Shown: positions 19,862 to 28,292 of the stretch, in pieces
Layout: every line of letters begins with the position of its first letter
Position numbering within the stretch: the first letter of the stretch is position 1
Program-made: the position numbers and the translations under genes
The notes under the pieces: generated by a model
What the model saw: only the letters and a program-made list of their open reading frames with translations
Told to the model about the DNA's origin: nothing
The model's database searches: none
DNA from: Sphingomonas leidyi
GTDB lineage: Bacteria > Pseudomonadota > Alphaproteobacteria > Sphingomonadales > Sphingomonadaceae
Direction of reading: 5' to 3'
Assembly: GCF_011761945.1 (NCBI RefSeq)
Contig: NZ_JAASQV010000002.1
Span: 310,001-374,000, forward strand
Length of the DNA: 64,000 bases

Positions 19862-20691
19862 GCCGCGGTACGCACGGTTTCGCGGGCGATCCGTCGGGCG
19901 GTCCCCAACTCGGCAAGCAGTTCGTGCAGTGGCGGGATCGCGTCGTCCCGCTCGATCATCGTCGCGACCGGGCCGAGCTTCGGCAGGACGTGCGCATAGA
20001 GGCTCCATACCGGATCCGGGACGGGCTGGTCGTGCGTGTCGATCAGGAGCTCGCTGCCCTGGCTGTGGCCGGCAAGGTGGATCTGGCGCACCCGGGCATG
20101 CGGCAGGCCGTCCAGATAGGCGATGGGATCGAAGCCGTGGTTGCTCGCGCTGACGAAGACGTTGTTGACGTCGAGCAGCAGCCCGCAGCCGGTGCGCGCG
20201 CACAGCGCGTCGAGGAATGCCCATTCGGTCGTGTCGGCGGGTGCGAAGTCGATATAGGTGGAGGGGTTCTCGACCAGCATCGCCCGGCCCAGCGCGTTCT
20301 GCGCGCGATCGACATTGGCCGAGACCAGGTCGAGCGCCTCTCGCGTGTAGGGCAAGGGCAACAGGTCGTGCGAATTGAACCCGTCGATCCGCGACCAGCT
20401 CAGATGGTCCGAAACGAAGAGTGGGTCGATCTCGTCGATCAGCGCGCGAAGGCGGGCGAGATAGGCGCCGTCGAGCCCGTCGGCCGAACCGATCGACATC
20501 GACACGCCGTGCAGCGCGACCGGATAGCGCTCGCGGACCTCGCGCAGGATGCGGCGGGGCCGACCGCCCGGGATCATGAAGTTCTCCGAGATCACCTCAA
20601 CGAAATCGACCGCGACCTTGGTCTCGAGGAATTCGGCATAATGCGGCTTGCGCAGGCCCAGGCCGAAGCCGGCAAAGGGAGCGATCATCAA
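19858..20691 (-). CDS. bufB: DUF692 multinuclear non-heme iron oxygenase (MNIO)
   Basis: The 277-residue TIM barrel has metal-ligand motifs: EVISENF, LHGVSMSIG, DHLSW, VENPSTY, LLLDVNNVFVSASNHG, IHLAGHS and DTHDQPV. Members (MbnB, BufB) use iron to convert cysteines in precursor peptides to thiooxazole or related copper ligands. It lies directly between the cysteine-rich precursor gene and its DUF2063 partner. The substrate is most likely the product of 20752-21030 and possibly also that of 22501-22779. Confidence 0.93.
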   Translation of the reverse strand: MMIAPFAGFGLGLRKPHYAEFLETKVAVDFVEVISENFMIPGGRPRRILREVRERYPVALHGVSMSIGSADGLDGAYLARLRALIDEIDPLFVSDHLSWSRIDGFNSHDLLPLPYTREALDLVSANVDRAQNALGRAMLVENPSTYIDFAPADTTEWAFLDALCARTGCGLLLDVNNVFVSASNHGFDPIAYLDGLPHARVRQIHLAGHSQGSELLIDTHDQPVPDPVWSLYAHVLPKLGPVATMIERDDAIPPLHELLAELGTARRIARETVRTAA

Positions 20692-20714
20692 AAGGTCCTC
20701 GCCAGGAAGGAAGC

Positions 20715-20743
20715 CCGGCCCGGCGCTGGGGACGCCGGGCCGG
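20715..20743 (-). promoter_or_regulatory. Intercistronic hairpin between bufferin precursor and MNIO genes
   Basis: CCGGCCCGGCG and CGCCGGGCCGG form a perfect 11-bp stem with a 7-nt loop in the 60-nt gap. There is no T-run. It probably stabilises the precursor mRNA or lowers transcription of the enzyme genes, as is common in RiPP operons. Confidence 0.5.
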
Positions 20744-20751
20744 TGCGCCGG

Positions 20752-21030
20752 TCACTTCGGCGCGGTCAGGCTGCCGCCGGCGGCCGTGCATGCCTTGGCG
20801 GTAACTTCCTTGAAGCCCTGGCCCTTGCAGTCGTTCTGGCCCTTGCAGTCGTTCTTCGCGGTCTTGCAGTCCGACGTGCCCTTGCAGGTGTTGATGCCAT
20901 AGCAGTGGACGACCTTGGCGGCGGTCGCGCCCATGCCGGCCTTGGCGATGGCGGCAGTCGGCGCCGCGGCGCTGATCGCGATGACGGCGGCGGAAGCGGC
21001 GATGCTGGCGCCGGTGCGGATGAGGGTCAT
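20752..21030 (-). CDS. Bufferin-2-like cysteine-rich precursor (BufA2 type)
   Basis: The 92-residue protein has a signal-like N-terminus (about 30 residues, ending PTAAIAKA). The core has regularly spaced cysteines: HCYGINTCKGTSDCKT, KNDCKGQNDCKGQGF and a final KAC. This is the precursor type modified by MNIO enzymes into copper-chelating bufferins. It is directly upstream of bufB and bufC and downstream of sigF-nrsF on the same strand. Confidence 0.88.
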   Translation of the reverse strand: MTLIRTGASIAASAAVIAISAAAPTAAIAKAGMGATAAKVVHCYGINTCKGTSDCKTAKNDCKGQNDCKGQGFKEVTAKACTAAGGSLTAPK

Positions 21031-21112
21031 TGGGGATACTCCGAAAGGGGTTCAGCCGAATTGGCATCCCCAGTTCGCCCACCCGGGCCTGACGGTTACA
21101 GGCTCCTGCGAA

Positions 21113-21754
21113 TTACCAGCGCAGCAGGCGCGGACCGAGCAGCGCGCCGATCGAGGCGGCGAGCAGAATGCCGAGCGAATACCAGGTCAGCACGAAGATC
21201 GCCGATACCTCGGGGCAATGCATGCAATAGACCGTCGCCGCGAAGGCACCCGCCGCCAGCCCCGCCGCAGCTCCCGCCGCGCGCAGCCGGGTCGGTGCCA
21301 GGCGCCGGAACGACCAGAGCAGGCCGATGAAGATCGGCATGGCCAGCGCCAGCACCAGCCAGGGGCAGATCATCCAGCTGTGCCCGAGCCACATGGCGAG
21401 CCACAGGCCGGGCGGCGTTCGGGCCAGCTCGGCCACGCCCAGCCCGCCAAGCAGCACCACCGGCACCGCCAGCAGCCAGGTCCAGCGCAGCCGCGCGCTG
21501 TCGGGCCGCGCGAGCTGCACGGTCATCACGATCGCGGCGAGCGCCAGCGAGAAGGTATAGCCCCATTTCATCCAGAAGGCGGGCCCGCGCATGGCGAGGC
21601 CCAGATCGGGGCGGATGCCGAGCACCAGCACCAGGGCGGTGCCCGAAACCAGCGCGCCGAGCAGGATGCCGAGCACGAGCCGCAGCCCGACGGCGCCCCG
21701 GCGCACCGGCGGCACATCTTCCGAAAGCTGCGCGATCAGGTCGTCGGTGTTCAT
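21113..21754 (-). CDS. nrsF: DUF1109 membrane anti-sigma factor (NrsF)
   Basis: The 213-residue protein has six hydrophobic helices. A conserved HCPE context with a second nearby cysteine (VYCMHCPE) is the putative metal/redox sensor of NrsF. In Caulobacter NrsF holds SigF inactive until heavy-metal stress. Start and upstream sigF stop overlap (ATGA). Confidence 0.88.
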   Translation of the reverse strand: MNTDDLIAQLSEDVPPVRRGAVGLRLVLGILLGALVSGTALVLVLGIRPDLGLAMRGPAFWMKWGYTFSLALAAIVMTVQLARPDSARLRWTWLLAVPVVLLGGLGVAELARTPPGLWLAMWLGHSWMICPWLVLALAMPIFIGLLWSFRRLAPTRLRAAGAAAGLAAGAFAATVYCMHCPEVSAIFVLTWYSLGILLAASIGALLGPRLLRW

Positions 21755-22290
21755 CGCGCGCCTCCCTGGATCCGCGCGACCAGTGCCTTCAATCCCCGGT
21801 GCACCGATACCTTCACGTCGGATTCGCCGATGCCGCCGGCCTGCGCCGCCTCGGCGACGCTGAGGCCGTCGATCCGGGTGGCGCGGATCGCCTGGGCCTG
21901 CTTGCCGGGGAGTGCTGCCAGAAGCTCCTCGACATCGAGTCGCGCCACCAGGGCATTCTCGAAATCCGGCTCGATCAACGTCTCCTCGAGCCCTTCGATC
22001 GGCTGCAGGCGGCGCGTGCGGCGAAAATGATCGACCATCTTGTAGCGGGCGATCGCGAACAGCCACGCCGTGAAGGCGCGTTCGCGGTCATAGGTCGCGC
22101 GGCGGGTGTGCACCGCGATCAGGGTTTCCTGCACCAGATCCTCGATATCGTCGTCGGAGCCGTTCGCACGACGCCGATAGAAGCCGCGCAACAAGGGGAC
22201 GAGCAGGCGCAGCAATGCGGCATGGGCCGCGGCGTCACCGTCCAGCCCATCGATCATCAACCCGCGCAGCGCTTCCTCGTTCGCTCGCAT
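21751..22290 (-). CDS. sigF: ECF sigma factor, SigF type
   Basis: The 179-residue sigma factor has region 2 ([30 protein letters not shown] region) and region 4 ([20 protein letters not shown], then [11 protein letters not shown]). It is translationally coupled to nrsF. It should drive the two divergent promoters at 22311-22394, including its own, so the operon would be autoregulated. Caulobacter SigF controls gold/copper-inducible bufferin (gig/buf) operons. Confidence 0.9.
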   Translation of the reverse strand: MRANEEALRGLMIDGLDGDAAAHAALLRLLVPLLRGFYRRRANGSDDDIEDLVQETLIAVHTRRATYDRERAFTAWLFAIARYKMVDHFRRTRRLQPIEGLEETLIEPDFENALVARLDVEELLAALPGKQAQAIRATRIDGLSVAEAAQAGGIGESDVKVSVHRGLKALVARIQGGAR

Positions 22291-22310
22291 CCCTGCTCCT
22301 CAAGGCAGAG

Positions 22311-22336
22311 TTCGGCATGGCCGGGCCAAAGGTTAC
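22311..22336 (-). promoter_or_regulatory. SigF-type promoter of the sigF operon
   Basis: Read on the minus strand, GTAACC (22336-22331) is followed by exactly 16 nt and then CGAA (22314-22311). This matches the -35/-10 pattern reported for Caulobacter SigF. It lies 21 nt before the sigF start codon. Confidence 0.7.
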
Positions 22337-22368
22337 ACCGCTTCGCGAAAAAAATTCGAGGGCGATTT

Positions 22369-22394
22369 GTAACGCCGCCCGCGCCCGCGCCGAA
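22369..22394 (+). promoter_or_regulatory. SigF-type promoter of the bufA1-doxX operon
   Basis: GTAACG (22369-22374), exactly 16 nt, then CGAA (22391-22394). It is one base off the consensus and divergent from the sigF promoter 33 nt away. The leader to the bufA1 start is about 100 nt. Confidence 0.65.
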
Positions 22395-22500
22395 CTGGCG
22401 ATGTGACATGGGCTTCCGCCTCCTCCCCGGTCACCGCGTGGCCCGGTCTCCCCTCTGCCGGGCCGCGCGACGGAGGCACCGTCTTCAAAGGATCAGAGAC

Positions 22501-22779
22501 ATGCGTTCGACCAATGCCACCCTTGCCGCCACGCTCGCCATCGCCGTCGCGGGCGCCGCGCTCGCGCCTGCCGCCTCGGCGCAGACCAAGCCCGCGATGG
22601 AGAAATGCTACGGCGTCTCGCTCGCCGGCAAGAACGACTGCAAGGCCGGTGCCGGCACCAGCTGCGCAGGCACGTCGAAGGTCAATTATCAGGGCAACGC
22701 CTGGAAGCTGGTCAAGGCCGGCACCTGCACCACGATCAGGACGCCCAAGGGCAATGGCTCGCTGAGTCCCAAAGCCTGA
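22501..22779 (+). CDS. DUF2282 bufferin-1-like precursor (BufA1/GigA type)
   Basis: The 92-residue protein has a signal peptide ending ASAQ and the DUF2282 core [23 protein letters not shown] and AGTC, with four conserved cysteines. MNIO-modified forms chelate copper in the periplasm. It is transcribed with a DoxX gene. No second MNIO gene lies on this strand, so the enzyme would be supplied by bufB across the divergent promoter. Confidence 0.9.
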   Translation: MRSTNATLAATLAIAVAGAALAPAASAQTKPAMEKCYGVSLAGKNDCKAGAGTSCAGTSKVNYQGNAWKLVKAGTCTTIRTPKGNGSLSPKA

Positions 22780-22782
22780 TGT

Positions 22783-22812
22783 GCCGGCCGGGGCACGCCC
22801 TGTCCCGGCGGC
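22783..22812 (+). promoter_or_regulatory. Intercistronic hairpin between bufA1 and doxX
   Basis: GCCGGCCGGG and CCCGGCGGC can pair (one bulge) around an 11-nt loop, without a T-run. Its position mirrors the hairpin after bufA2. Confidence 0.4.
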
Positions 22813-22831
22813 ATTCCTCCGGAGATCGTCG

Positions 22832-23293
22832 ATGACTTCCCCCGCTGCATTCTACACACGCCTCACCGATCGCGCGTCCACGCTGGTGCCCGACGCCCTG
22901 CTCCTGCTGATGGCCCGGCTGGGTATCGCCGGCGTATTCTTCATGTCCGGCCGCACCAAGGTGGACGGCATACTACACATCACCGACGGCACCTATGAGC
23001 TCTTCCGTACCGAATATGCACTGCCGCTGGTTCCGCCCGAGATCGCGGCGGTGGCGGCGACCTGGTCCGAGCATGGTTTCTCGATCCTGCTGGTGTTGGG
23101 TCTGGCAACGCGCTTTTCGGCACTGGCGCTGCTCGGCATGACGCTAGTGATCGAGATCTTCGTCTATCCCGATGCCTGGCCGACCCATCTGAGCTGGGCG
23201 GCGATCCTGCTTCCCCTCATCTTTCGCGGCGGAGGCGCCTGGTCGGTCGACGCAATCATGCGACAGTCTGGCTCTACCGGCGCGGGCCGCTAG
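22832..23293 (+). CDS. DoxX-family membrane protein (GigD-like)
   Basis: The 153-residue protein has four helices. The DoxX pattern is [20 protein letters not shown], then [25 protein letters not shown] lies 8 nt before the ATG. DoxX proteins are the usual fourth member of gig/buf operons; the exact role is unknown. A terminator follows. Confidence 0.85.
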   Translation: MTSPAAFYTRLTDRASTLVPDALLLLMARLGIAGVFFMSGRTKVDGILHITDGTYELFRTEYALPLVPPEIAAVAATWSEHGFSILLVLGLATRFSALALLGMTLVIEIFVYPDAWPTHLSWAAILLPLIFRGGGAWSVDAIMRQSGSTGAGR

Positions 23294-23319
23294 GGAGCGG
23301 CAAATCGCCCAGTCAAGGG

Positions 23320-23354
23320 AAAGCCGCTGCCAGGGGGATCCGGGCAGCGGCTTT
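23320..23354 (+). terminator. Strong hairpin after doxX
   Basis: A perfect 12-bp stem AAAGCCGCTGCC / GGCAGCGGCTTT with an 11-nt loop, ending in TTT, lies 26 nt after the doxX stop. Its symmetry would let it act on both strands. Confidence 0.7.
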
Positions 23355-23443
23355 CACGGCGCGCCGAGTCAGCGTTTACCGATGGGACCAAGGCGCGCCG
23401 CCGGGCACGATCCGGCGCGAGAGGGTTCGCGCCGGAACCGGCG

Positions 23444-24004
23444 TCACGGCATCAGGACGCCGTCGATCACGTGGATCACGCCGTTCGACTGGTTGACGTC
23501 GGCGATCGTGATCTTTGCCTTGCCGCCCTTGGCGTCGACCACCCACCAGGCGCCGTCCGGCCCCTTGGTGACAGTTAGCTTCTCGCCCTGCACGGTGGTG
23601 AGCATCGCCTTGCCCATATGCTTCTTCGCATTGGCCGCGAGCATCGCCGCGCTCATCTTGCCGGGCACGACATGATAGGTGAGGATATTGGTGAGCGTCG
23701 CCTTGTTCTCGGGCATCACCAGCTTGTCGACGGTGCCTGCCGGGAGCTTGGCGAAGGCGGCGTTGGTCGGTGCGAAGACGGTGAAGGGGCCGGGTCCGGA
23801 CAGGGTATCGACTAGGCCCGCGGCCTTGACGGCGGCGACGAGCGTGGTGTGGTCCTTCGAGTTCATGGCGTTCTGGACGATGTTCTTCGTTGGATACATC
23901 GCCGCGCCGCCGACCATGGGATAATGCTGGACGGCCGCGACCGCACCGGTGGCGAGCAGCGCCGAACCGGCCATTGTGAGACTGAGCTTCCTGAGGCTGG
24001 GCAT
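23444..24004 (-). CDS. Secreted fasciclin-domain protein
   Basis: The 186-residue protein has a signal sequence and one FAS1 domain: H1 motif GPFTVFAPTNAAF, YHVVPG, and H2 motif NGVIHVIDGVLMP. The start at 24004 has GGAAG upstream. It lies downstream of an ECF sigma / RskA pair. This repeats the bacterial pattern where sigK-rskA controls a fasciclin protein, as in the MPT70/83 locus of mycobacteria. Confidence 0.9.
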   Translation of the reverse strand: MPSLRKLSLTMAGSALLATGAVAAVQHYPMVGGAAMYPTKNIVQNAMNSKDHTTLVAAVKAAGLVDTLSGPGPFTVFAPTNAAFAKLPAGTVDKLVMPENKATLTNILTYHVVPGKMSAAMLAANAKKHMGKAMLTTVQGEKLTVTKGPDGAWWVVDAKGGKAKITIADVNQSNGVIHVIDGVLMP

Positions 24005-24083
24005 CTTGGCTTCCTTCTCCAGCACCCGAGGTTCGGGTGCGAAGAAGCTACGGCGCCGGTTGCCTGGCGGATGCAGTCACGGC

Positions 24084-24785
24084 TCAGATCGTTGAAATTT
24101 TTCCGGCGGCGATCGGGGCGCTGCTCGGCGCCTTATGCGGCGCGCCATCATGCGGCTCGAATGTGATGGCCAGCGTCGCGCCATCCGAGAGCAGGGCGCG
24201 ATGCGGCGCATCGACCACAACGCGAGTCACGCCATCCGCTGCAACCAGGCCGAGCGAACGCGGCACGCCGTCCGCGGGGATCACCCAGAGCTCGGGGGCG
24301 AGCTTGCTGTCGGGCAGCCGGACCGCGCGGATGCGCAGCACGCCACCGGCGGGATCGTAGCTTGCGGCGAGCAAGCCGGGAGCATCGCCGCTGCCGAGCT
24401 GCGCGATCACTGTCCTGTCGGGCGCCCGGACGATCTCGACCGGTGCGGGCGCAGGCCGCAGCACAAGCACCGCCGCAAGCGATGCCGCCAGCGCGCCGCT
24501 CGCGATCGCGCCGATCCGCCAGCGTCGGAGCGCACGGTGGCTGTCCCGCTCGCCCGGACCGCCCAGGCGGTGCTCGATCGCCGGCCAGAGCGCGGGCGAA
24601 GGCTGTTCCTCGAACCCTGCGCACAGCGGCTCGAAGCGCTTGCCCCAGGCATCGACCGTGGCCGCGAAATCGGGATCTGACAGCCGCAAGCGCATCGCCA
24701 GGGCACGCTCTTCGCCTTCGAGCAGGCCAAGTGCGAGCTCGGCGGCAAGTGCATCGCGCTCCTCGGGAATGATCGGCTCAGGCAT
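24084..24785 (-). CDS. RskA-family anti-sigma factor
   Basis: The 233-residue protein has a cytoplasmic anti-sigma domain (LAAELALGLLEGEER), one membrane helix (about residues 92-110) and a periplasmic RskA domain (LWVIPADGVPRSLGLV). Its start overlaps the sigma-factor stop by 8 nt. It should hold the adjacent sigma factor inactive until proteolysis. Confidence 0.9.
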   Translation of the reverse strand: MPEPIIPEERDALAAELALGLLEGEERALAMRLRLSDPDFAATVDAWGKRFEPLCAGFEEQPSPALWPAIEHRLGGPGERDSHRALRRWRIGAIASGALAASLAAVLVLRPAPAPVEIVRAPDRTVIAQLGSGDAPGLLAASYDPAGGVLRIRAVRLPDSKLAPELWVIPADGVPRSLGLVAADGVTRVVVDAPHRALLSDGATLAITFEPHDGAPHKAPSSAPIAAGKISTI

Positions 24786-25344
24786 CGTCCAGGCACCCCT
24801 TGAGCTGGATCAACCCCCTGCGGACCCAGCTCTTGAGCGTGCCGAGAGGCACCGCCATTGCCTCGGCGAGCTGCGAATAGGTGAGCCCATCGAAGAACGC
24901 TGCGCGGATCGCGTGTCGCGGGCGCTCGTCCAAGGCATCCAGGCAGTCGAAAATCCGCGCGCGCTGCGTGGCGGCATCGATCACCTCGGGCGCGAGGGGG
25001 CTGTCGTCTTCAACTATCGCCGCCGCGCTCTCCGGCAGGTGCGCCGTGCTGCCATTGGCCCGCCGCCAGTCGATCGCTGTATTGCGCGCGATGGCGCACA
25101 GCCAGGTGATCGGGCTTGCACGCTCCGCATCGAAACGCCCGGCGCGGTCCCAGACCTTGAGATAGACTTTCTGCAAGATATCCTCGGCGGCCTCACGATC
25201 TCCGGAGATACGGAGGCAAACGCCAAAAAGCTTCGCGGCGGTCGTATCATATACGGCGCGCAGGGCCGCCTGATCGCCTTTGGCGACGCGAGCCAAGTTG
25301 GCAACGAGCCTTTCCCTGTTCGCGCTGGCTGGCGTATCGACCAT
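24778..25344 (-). CDS. ECF sigma factor, SigK/RpoE type
   Basis: The 188-residue protein has region 2 (LFGVCLRISGDREAAEDILQ, then VYLKVWDRAGRFD) and region 4 (FFDGLTYSQLAEAMAVPLGT, then LKSWVRRGLIQLKGCL). It is paired with RskA downstream. It is the second sigma/anti-sigma module in the element. Confidence 0.92.
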   Translation of the reverse strand: MVDTPASANRERLVANLARVAKGDQAALRAVYDTTAAKLFGVCLRISGDREAAEDILQKVYLKVWDRAGRFDAERASPITWLCAIARNTAIDWRRANGSTAHLPESAAAIVEDDSPLAPEVIDAATQRARIFDCLDALDERPRHAIRAAFFDGLTYSQLAEAMAVPLGTLKSWVRRGLIQLKGCLDDA

Positions 25345-25818
25345 GGCTGCGAAGCTATCCGACCGAGCTCGGACTGTCAGTACGCTTTCGGCGGCAAGGG
25401 TTTGATCACGCGGTAATATGACGAGCGCAATCCGCGCTTCGAACCTAGGAACGGTAGGTCCACTCTCGGCCCTTCTCCAGTCGCGCTCTGATGGCCGGTC
25501 CGGGAAGCGCCGGGCGTCCGCTGGCGAAACCTGCCGTTCGACGCGTCACTTGGTAAGGGCAGAAAAGTCCCACAACCCTCCGGCCGCTGGCGACCAGAGC
25601 CAGTCGCTTAAATCAGAATCCGCGAACGCCTGCTCTCGACAAAAGCTGCCGCTTGACCGGTCCGACGCGAGCGTCGGAATGTCCCATCTACCGTTCACGG
25701 CGACTGCCCCGATGCACTTTAAGAACCTGCCCATAAATGCCGTTGGTGCTCATCAGCATTGTCGCTCTGCCGGGAAAATCTACAGCGACTGGCAATATCA
25801 TTGGCAGCCACTGCCAGA
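25345..25818. other. 474-bp region without a gene, containing repeat copy B
   Basis: No plausible coding sequence was found on either strand. It contains the sigma operon promoter region at its left and the dispersed repeat at 25567-25686. Confidence 0.5.
25567..25686. repeat. Dispersed intergenic repeat, copy B
   Basis: The first half matches copy A (GTCCCACA-CCCTCCGGCCGC, then TGGCGACCA). The second half matches copy C (AATCAGAA, CCGCGAACG, CGACAAAAGC, GTCGGAA and ATGTCCCA). It links the three copies into one family. Confidence 0.65.
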
Positions 25819-26775
25819 TCATAACTTGCGCCTATAGGGTTCGGATGCCGCTATGCGCTCCTCGATCGACTTGATCGTCCATTCGAGCTCTCCGGATGAG
25901 CATTGGGCGTATAGAACTGGTTGCATCGCCTTCCAATACGCCCTCTCGCTCTTGGAGATTAATTCAACCGCACCCCGAAGTAGCTTCGGGAACAGCGGTT
26001 CCAACTGCGCCAACGCCTGATCCAGGGTCAGTTCGTGGAGCATGACGAAGTCATCCTGGAAAACCTCGTGATCACGCCTGTGCAGTTCATTCAGGGAGTC
26101 GACGGTCCAATTCACGCCAAGAAAGTAGGCCACCATCTCGCAGGACTGGTAGAGGCTCACGAAGCGCAGATGCACCTCCGATGCGACCTCCATGTGCGCA
26201 TCTCTTCCCTGATTACCGTCGATGAACTGATGAAAGTCGCCCGCATTGGAAACGATGTTCGTCAGATGGAAGACGAAATCGCGTTGGAGCCGTTCGCGAC
26301 GGCCAAACACTTCGACGAGCGCAGGCCCGACCTTGCTCCGGAGGCGCAGCTTTTTCTTCAACCCGAAGGTCATGGTCTCCTGATCAGACAACTTCCCATA
26401 CTCGCGGCGGATCGTAGGCTTGACCGGCGCAAACCAGATGTCTTTGGCCTGCACGTCGGCCACGAAGAGAAACACCGGCACCGGCAGCCGTTCCCAATAG
26501 TTCGCCGTGCTCGTCGCAATGGAGGGCGAGGTCGCAATGCGGTTTCCCTTCTCCCCACGCCAAGTGATGGAATCCGTCCCCTTGAGCTGGATCGAAATCA
26601 GATCGCCGGTAACGTTGCCTTCCCGGTCGGAGATCTCGACGTAGGCATCAATGCCGTAATCGCGCTCGGTGACCTCGCGCACGATCCACGTGCTCGGCGC
26701 GCATGTCTGCAGTATCTTCCACGCCTCCGCCTCGGTCAGATGGGCCTTCGGCCTCTTCGGCAACTTCATCGCCAT
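25819..26775 (-). CDS. DUF4365-domain (PD-(D/E)XK-like) protein
   Basis: The N-terminal 150 residues carry the DUF4365 nuclease-like core: DYGIDAYVEI, then LISIQLKGT (the D...QxK pattern), then VPVFLFVADV. The C-terminal half is helical and unassigned. GGAG precedes the ATG at 26775. DUF4365 proteins occur in restriction-like and other defence loci. It is divergent from an unknown gene 145 nt away, and both may form a defence module. The function is unproven. Confidence 0.75.
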   Translation of the reverse strand: MAMKLPKRPKAHLTEAEAWKILQTCAPSTWIVREVTERDYGIDAYVEISDREGNVTGDLISIQLKGTDSITWRGEKGNRIATSPSIATSTANYWERLPVPVFLFVADVQAKDIWFAPVKPTIRREYGKLSDQETMTFGLKKKLRLRSKVGPALVEVFGRRERLQRDFVFHLTNIVSNAGDFHQFIDGNQGRDAHMEVASEVHLRFVSLYQSCEMVAYFLGVNWTVDSLNELHRRDHEVFQDDFVMLHELTLDQALAQLEPLFPKLLRGAVELISKSERAYWKAMQPVLYAQCSSGELEWTIKSIEERIAASEPYRRKL

Positions 26776-26920
26776 GGCGCGTCTCCTTTTCGGACAGGAT
26801 GGAGCGCCAACCAAAGCAGTTCAACGCCTTGCGAATATCGGCGCGGATTCGGGCGGCCGATTTGGCTGGCCCCTGCGATCGCGTAGAATGGCGCGATCGA
26901 AGCGCGACGACAGGTGACCA

Positions 26921-27739
26921 ATGCCGCACATGAACCTCTCAAGACGAACGACGATCGCAGCTACCGACGTGCTTGAGGAGGCCTGGTATCAGTCGGACGT
27001 CACAGCATTCCTGATGGAACTGGGCCCGGCGGTCTACACGCAGGTCCGGTCGGAGCCGGTCAGCAAGAAGAACCGGCTTAGCGACCTGAAGCGGTTCGTG
27101 AACCTCAATCCTGGCATGCAGATCGACGGGGAGTCGATCGAGTCCCTGCTCGTCGAGCGCGCCGCGCGGTCCATTCCTCCGGAACCGGAGCACTCCTGGT
27201 CAAAGGCCCGTCAACTGACGCCCCTGATGGCGACCTTCCTTCGCGTGCTGGAACTCGACGGTTTCACCGTGTCGGACGGTGTGCTGCGCCGCGTGCTTCC
27301 GAGCGACATCGGTCTGCCGGAAACCGAATCCGATCTGATGCGGCTGCTCGCGGTCCATGGACTGGGCGTCGCCAAAGGTCACCTCATTCAGGCTATCGAT
27401 GCCCACGCGCGCGGGAATTGGGCCGGCGCAAACGGCCAGATCCGAACGTTTCTCGACGCACTTCTCGACGGACTGGCAGAACGAGTTGACCCCGACGCTG
27501 CCGCACTTCCGACGGGGCAGTCTAGAAGGGCTAAGCTGGCTGCGAGCGGATTCCTCAGCCGACCGCTCAACGAATGGTCGGACGACGGCAAGGGGTTCGT
27601 AAACGGCCTGGTCAAACGTCTCCATCCCGAAGGGCCCCATCCTGGCCTCTCCGATGAGGATGACAGCACCTTCCGACTGCACACCGTCCTGTTGACGAGC
27701 ACGCTGCTTTTGCGGCGATACGACAAGGGACCGGTATGA
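26921..27739 (+). CDS. Protein of unknown function beside a DUF4365 gene
   Basis: The 272-residue helical protein has a C-terminal motif NGLVKRLHPEGPHPGLSDED with a following RLHTVLLTSTLLLRRY. I have a vague memory of this motif in hypothetical proteins near defence genes and cannot name the family. No signal peptide or membrane segment. AGGTG lies 5 nt before the ATG. A HEPN-like or abortive-infection role is a guess from context only. Confidence 0.55.
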   Translation: MPHMNLSRRTTIAATDVLEEAWYQSDVTAFLMELGPAVYTQVRSEPVSKKNRLSDLKRFVNLNPGMQIDGESIESLLVERAARSIPPEPEHSWSKARQLTPLMATFLRVLELDGFTVSDGVLRRVLPSDIGLPETESDLMRLLAVHGLGVAKGHLIQAIDAHARGNWAGANGQIRTFLDALLDGLAERVDPDAAALPTGQSRRAKLAASGFLSRPLNEWSDDGKGFVNGLVKRLHPEGPHPGLSDEDDSTFRLHTVLLTSTLLLRRYDKGPV

Positions 27740-28292
27740 CTTCGCCCCGAGGGTAAACCTATGTCGACCGCGTTTGGGAAACCACGTAATTTCCAATAAT
27801 TCTGGGCGAGCCCGATCGGCAGATTCTCGTGGCAGCTTAAGACCCGAGCCGGTCGTTTGAATCAGAAACCGCGAACGTCTGCTCCCAACAAAAGCCGCCG
27901 TTGAACCGGTCGGGCGCGAACGTCGGAAATGTCCCAAACTCAGCCATCCGGCCACTGTGCGAACAGACGGTAGCTTTCGGGATCGACCTGACGGGTTAGG
28001 AATGACCGGGATTGGGGCGCATTCCCGACTGGCAGCGCCGGCCGAAACCGGCCCGACGGCTCGTGGGCCGACAGCGGACTGGCAGCTTCCGGGAACGGAA
28101 TGCCCGACAGTCGCCATCGCCAGACAAGTTGGCGCCTATGACCGATAGCCCAGAATTGCCTCCGTCCGCCGGCTCAGCCACCTAGCATGGGCCGTTAATC
28201 AATAGGCGGAATAGTCCACCAACTCGGCCGGTCTACGCTTCGCGCTTTCAAGCGGCGAAAATCAGTTTTCCCGCATCGCCACAGTTCCTCGC
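27740..28292. other. 553-bp region without a gene, containing repeat copy C
   Basis: No credible coding sequence. Besides repeat copy C, it has two short CGACTGGCAGC-like direct repeats (near 28026 and 28077). It contains whatever terminator the purU operon lacks on the minus strand. Confidence 0.45.
27845..27936. repeat. Dispersed intergenic repeat, copy C
   Basis: It shares CCGCGAACGTCTGCTC, ACAAAAGC and CGAACGTCGGAA with copy B and ends in ATGTCCCA. It lacks the left CCGGCCGCTGGCGACC block. Confidence 0.6.
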
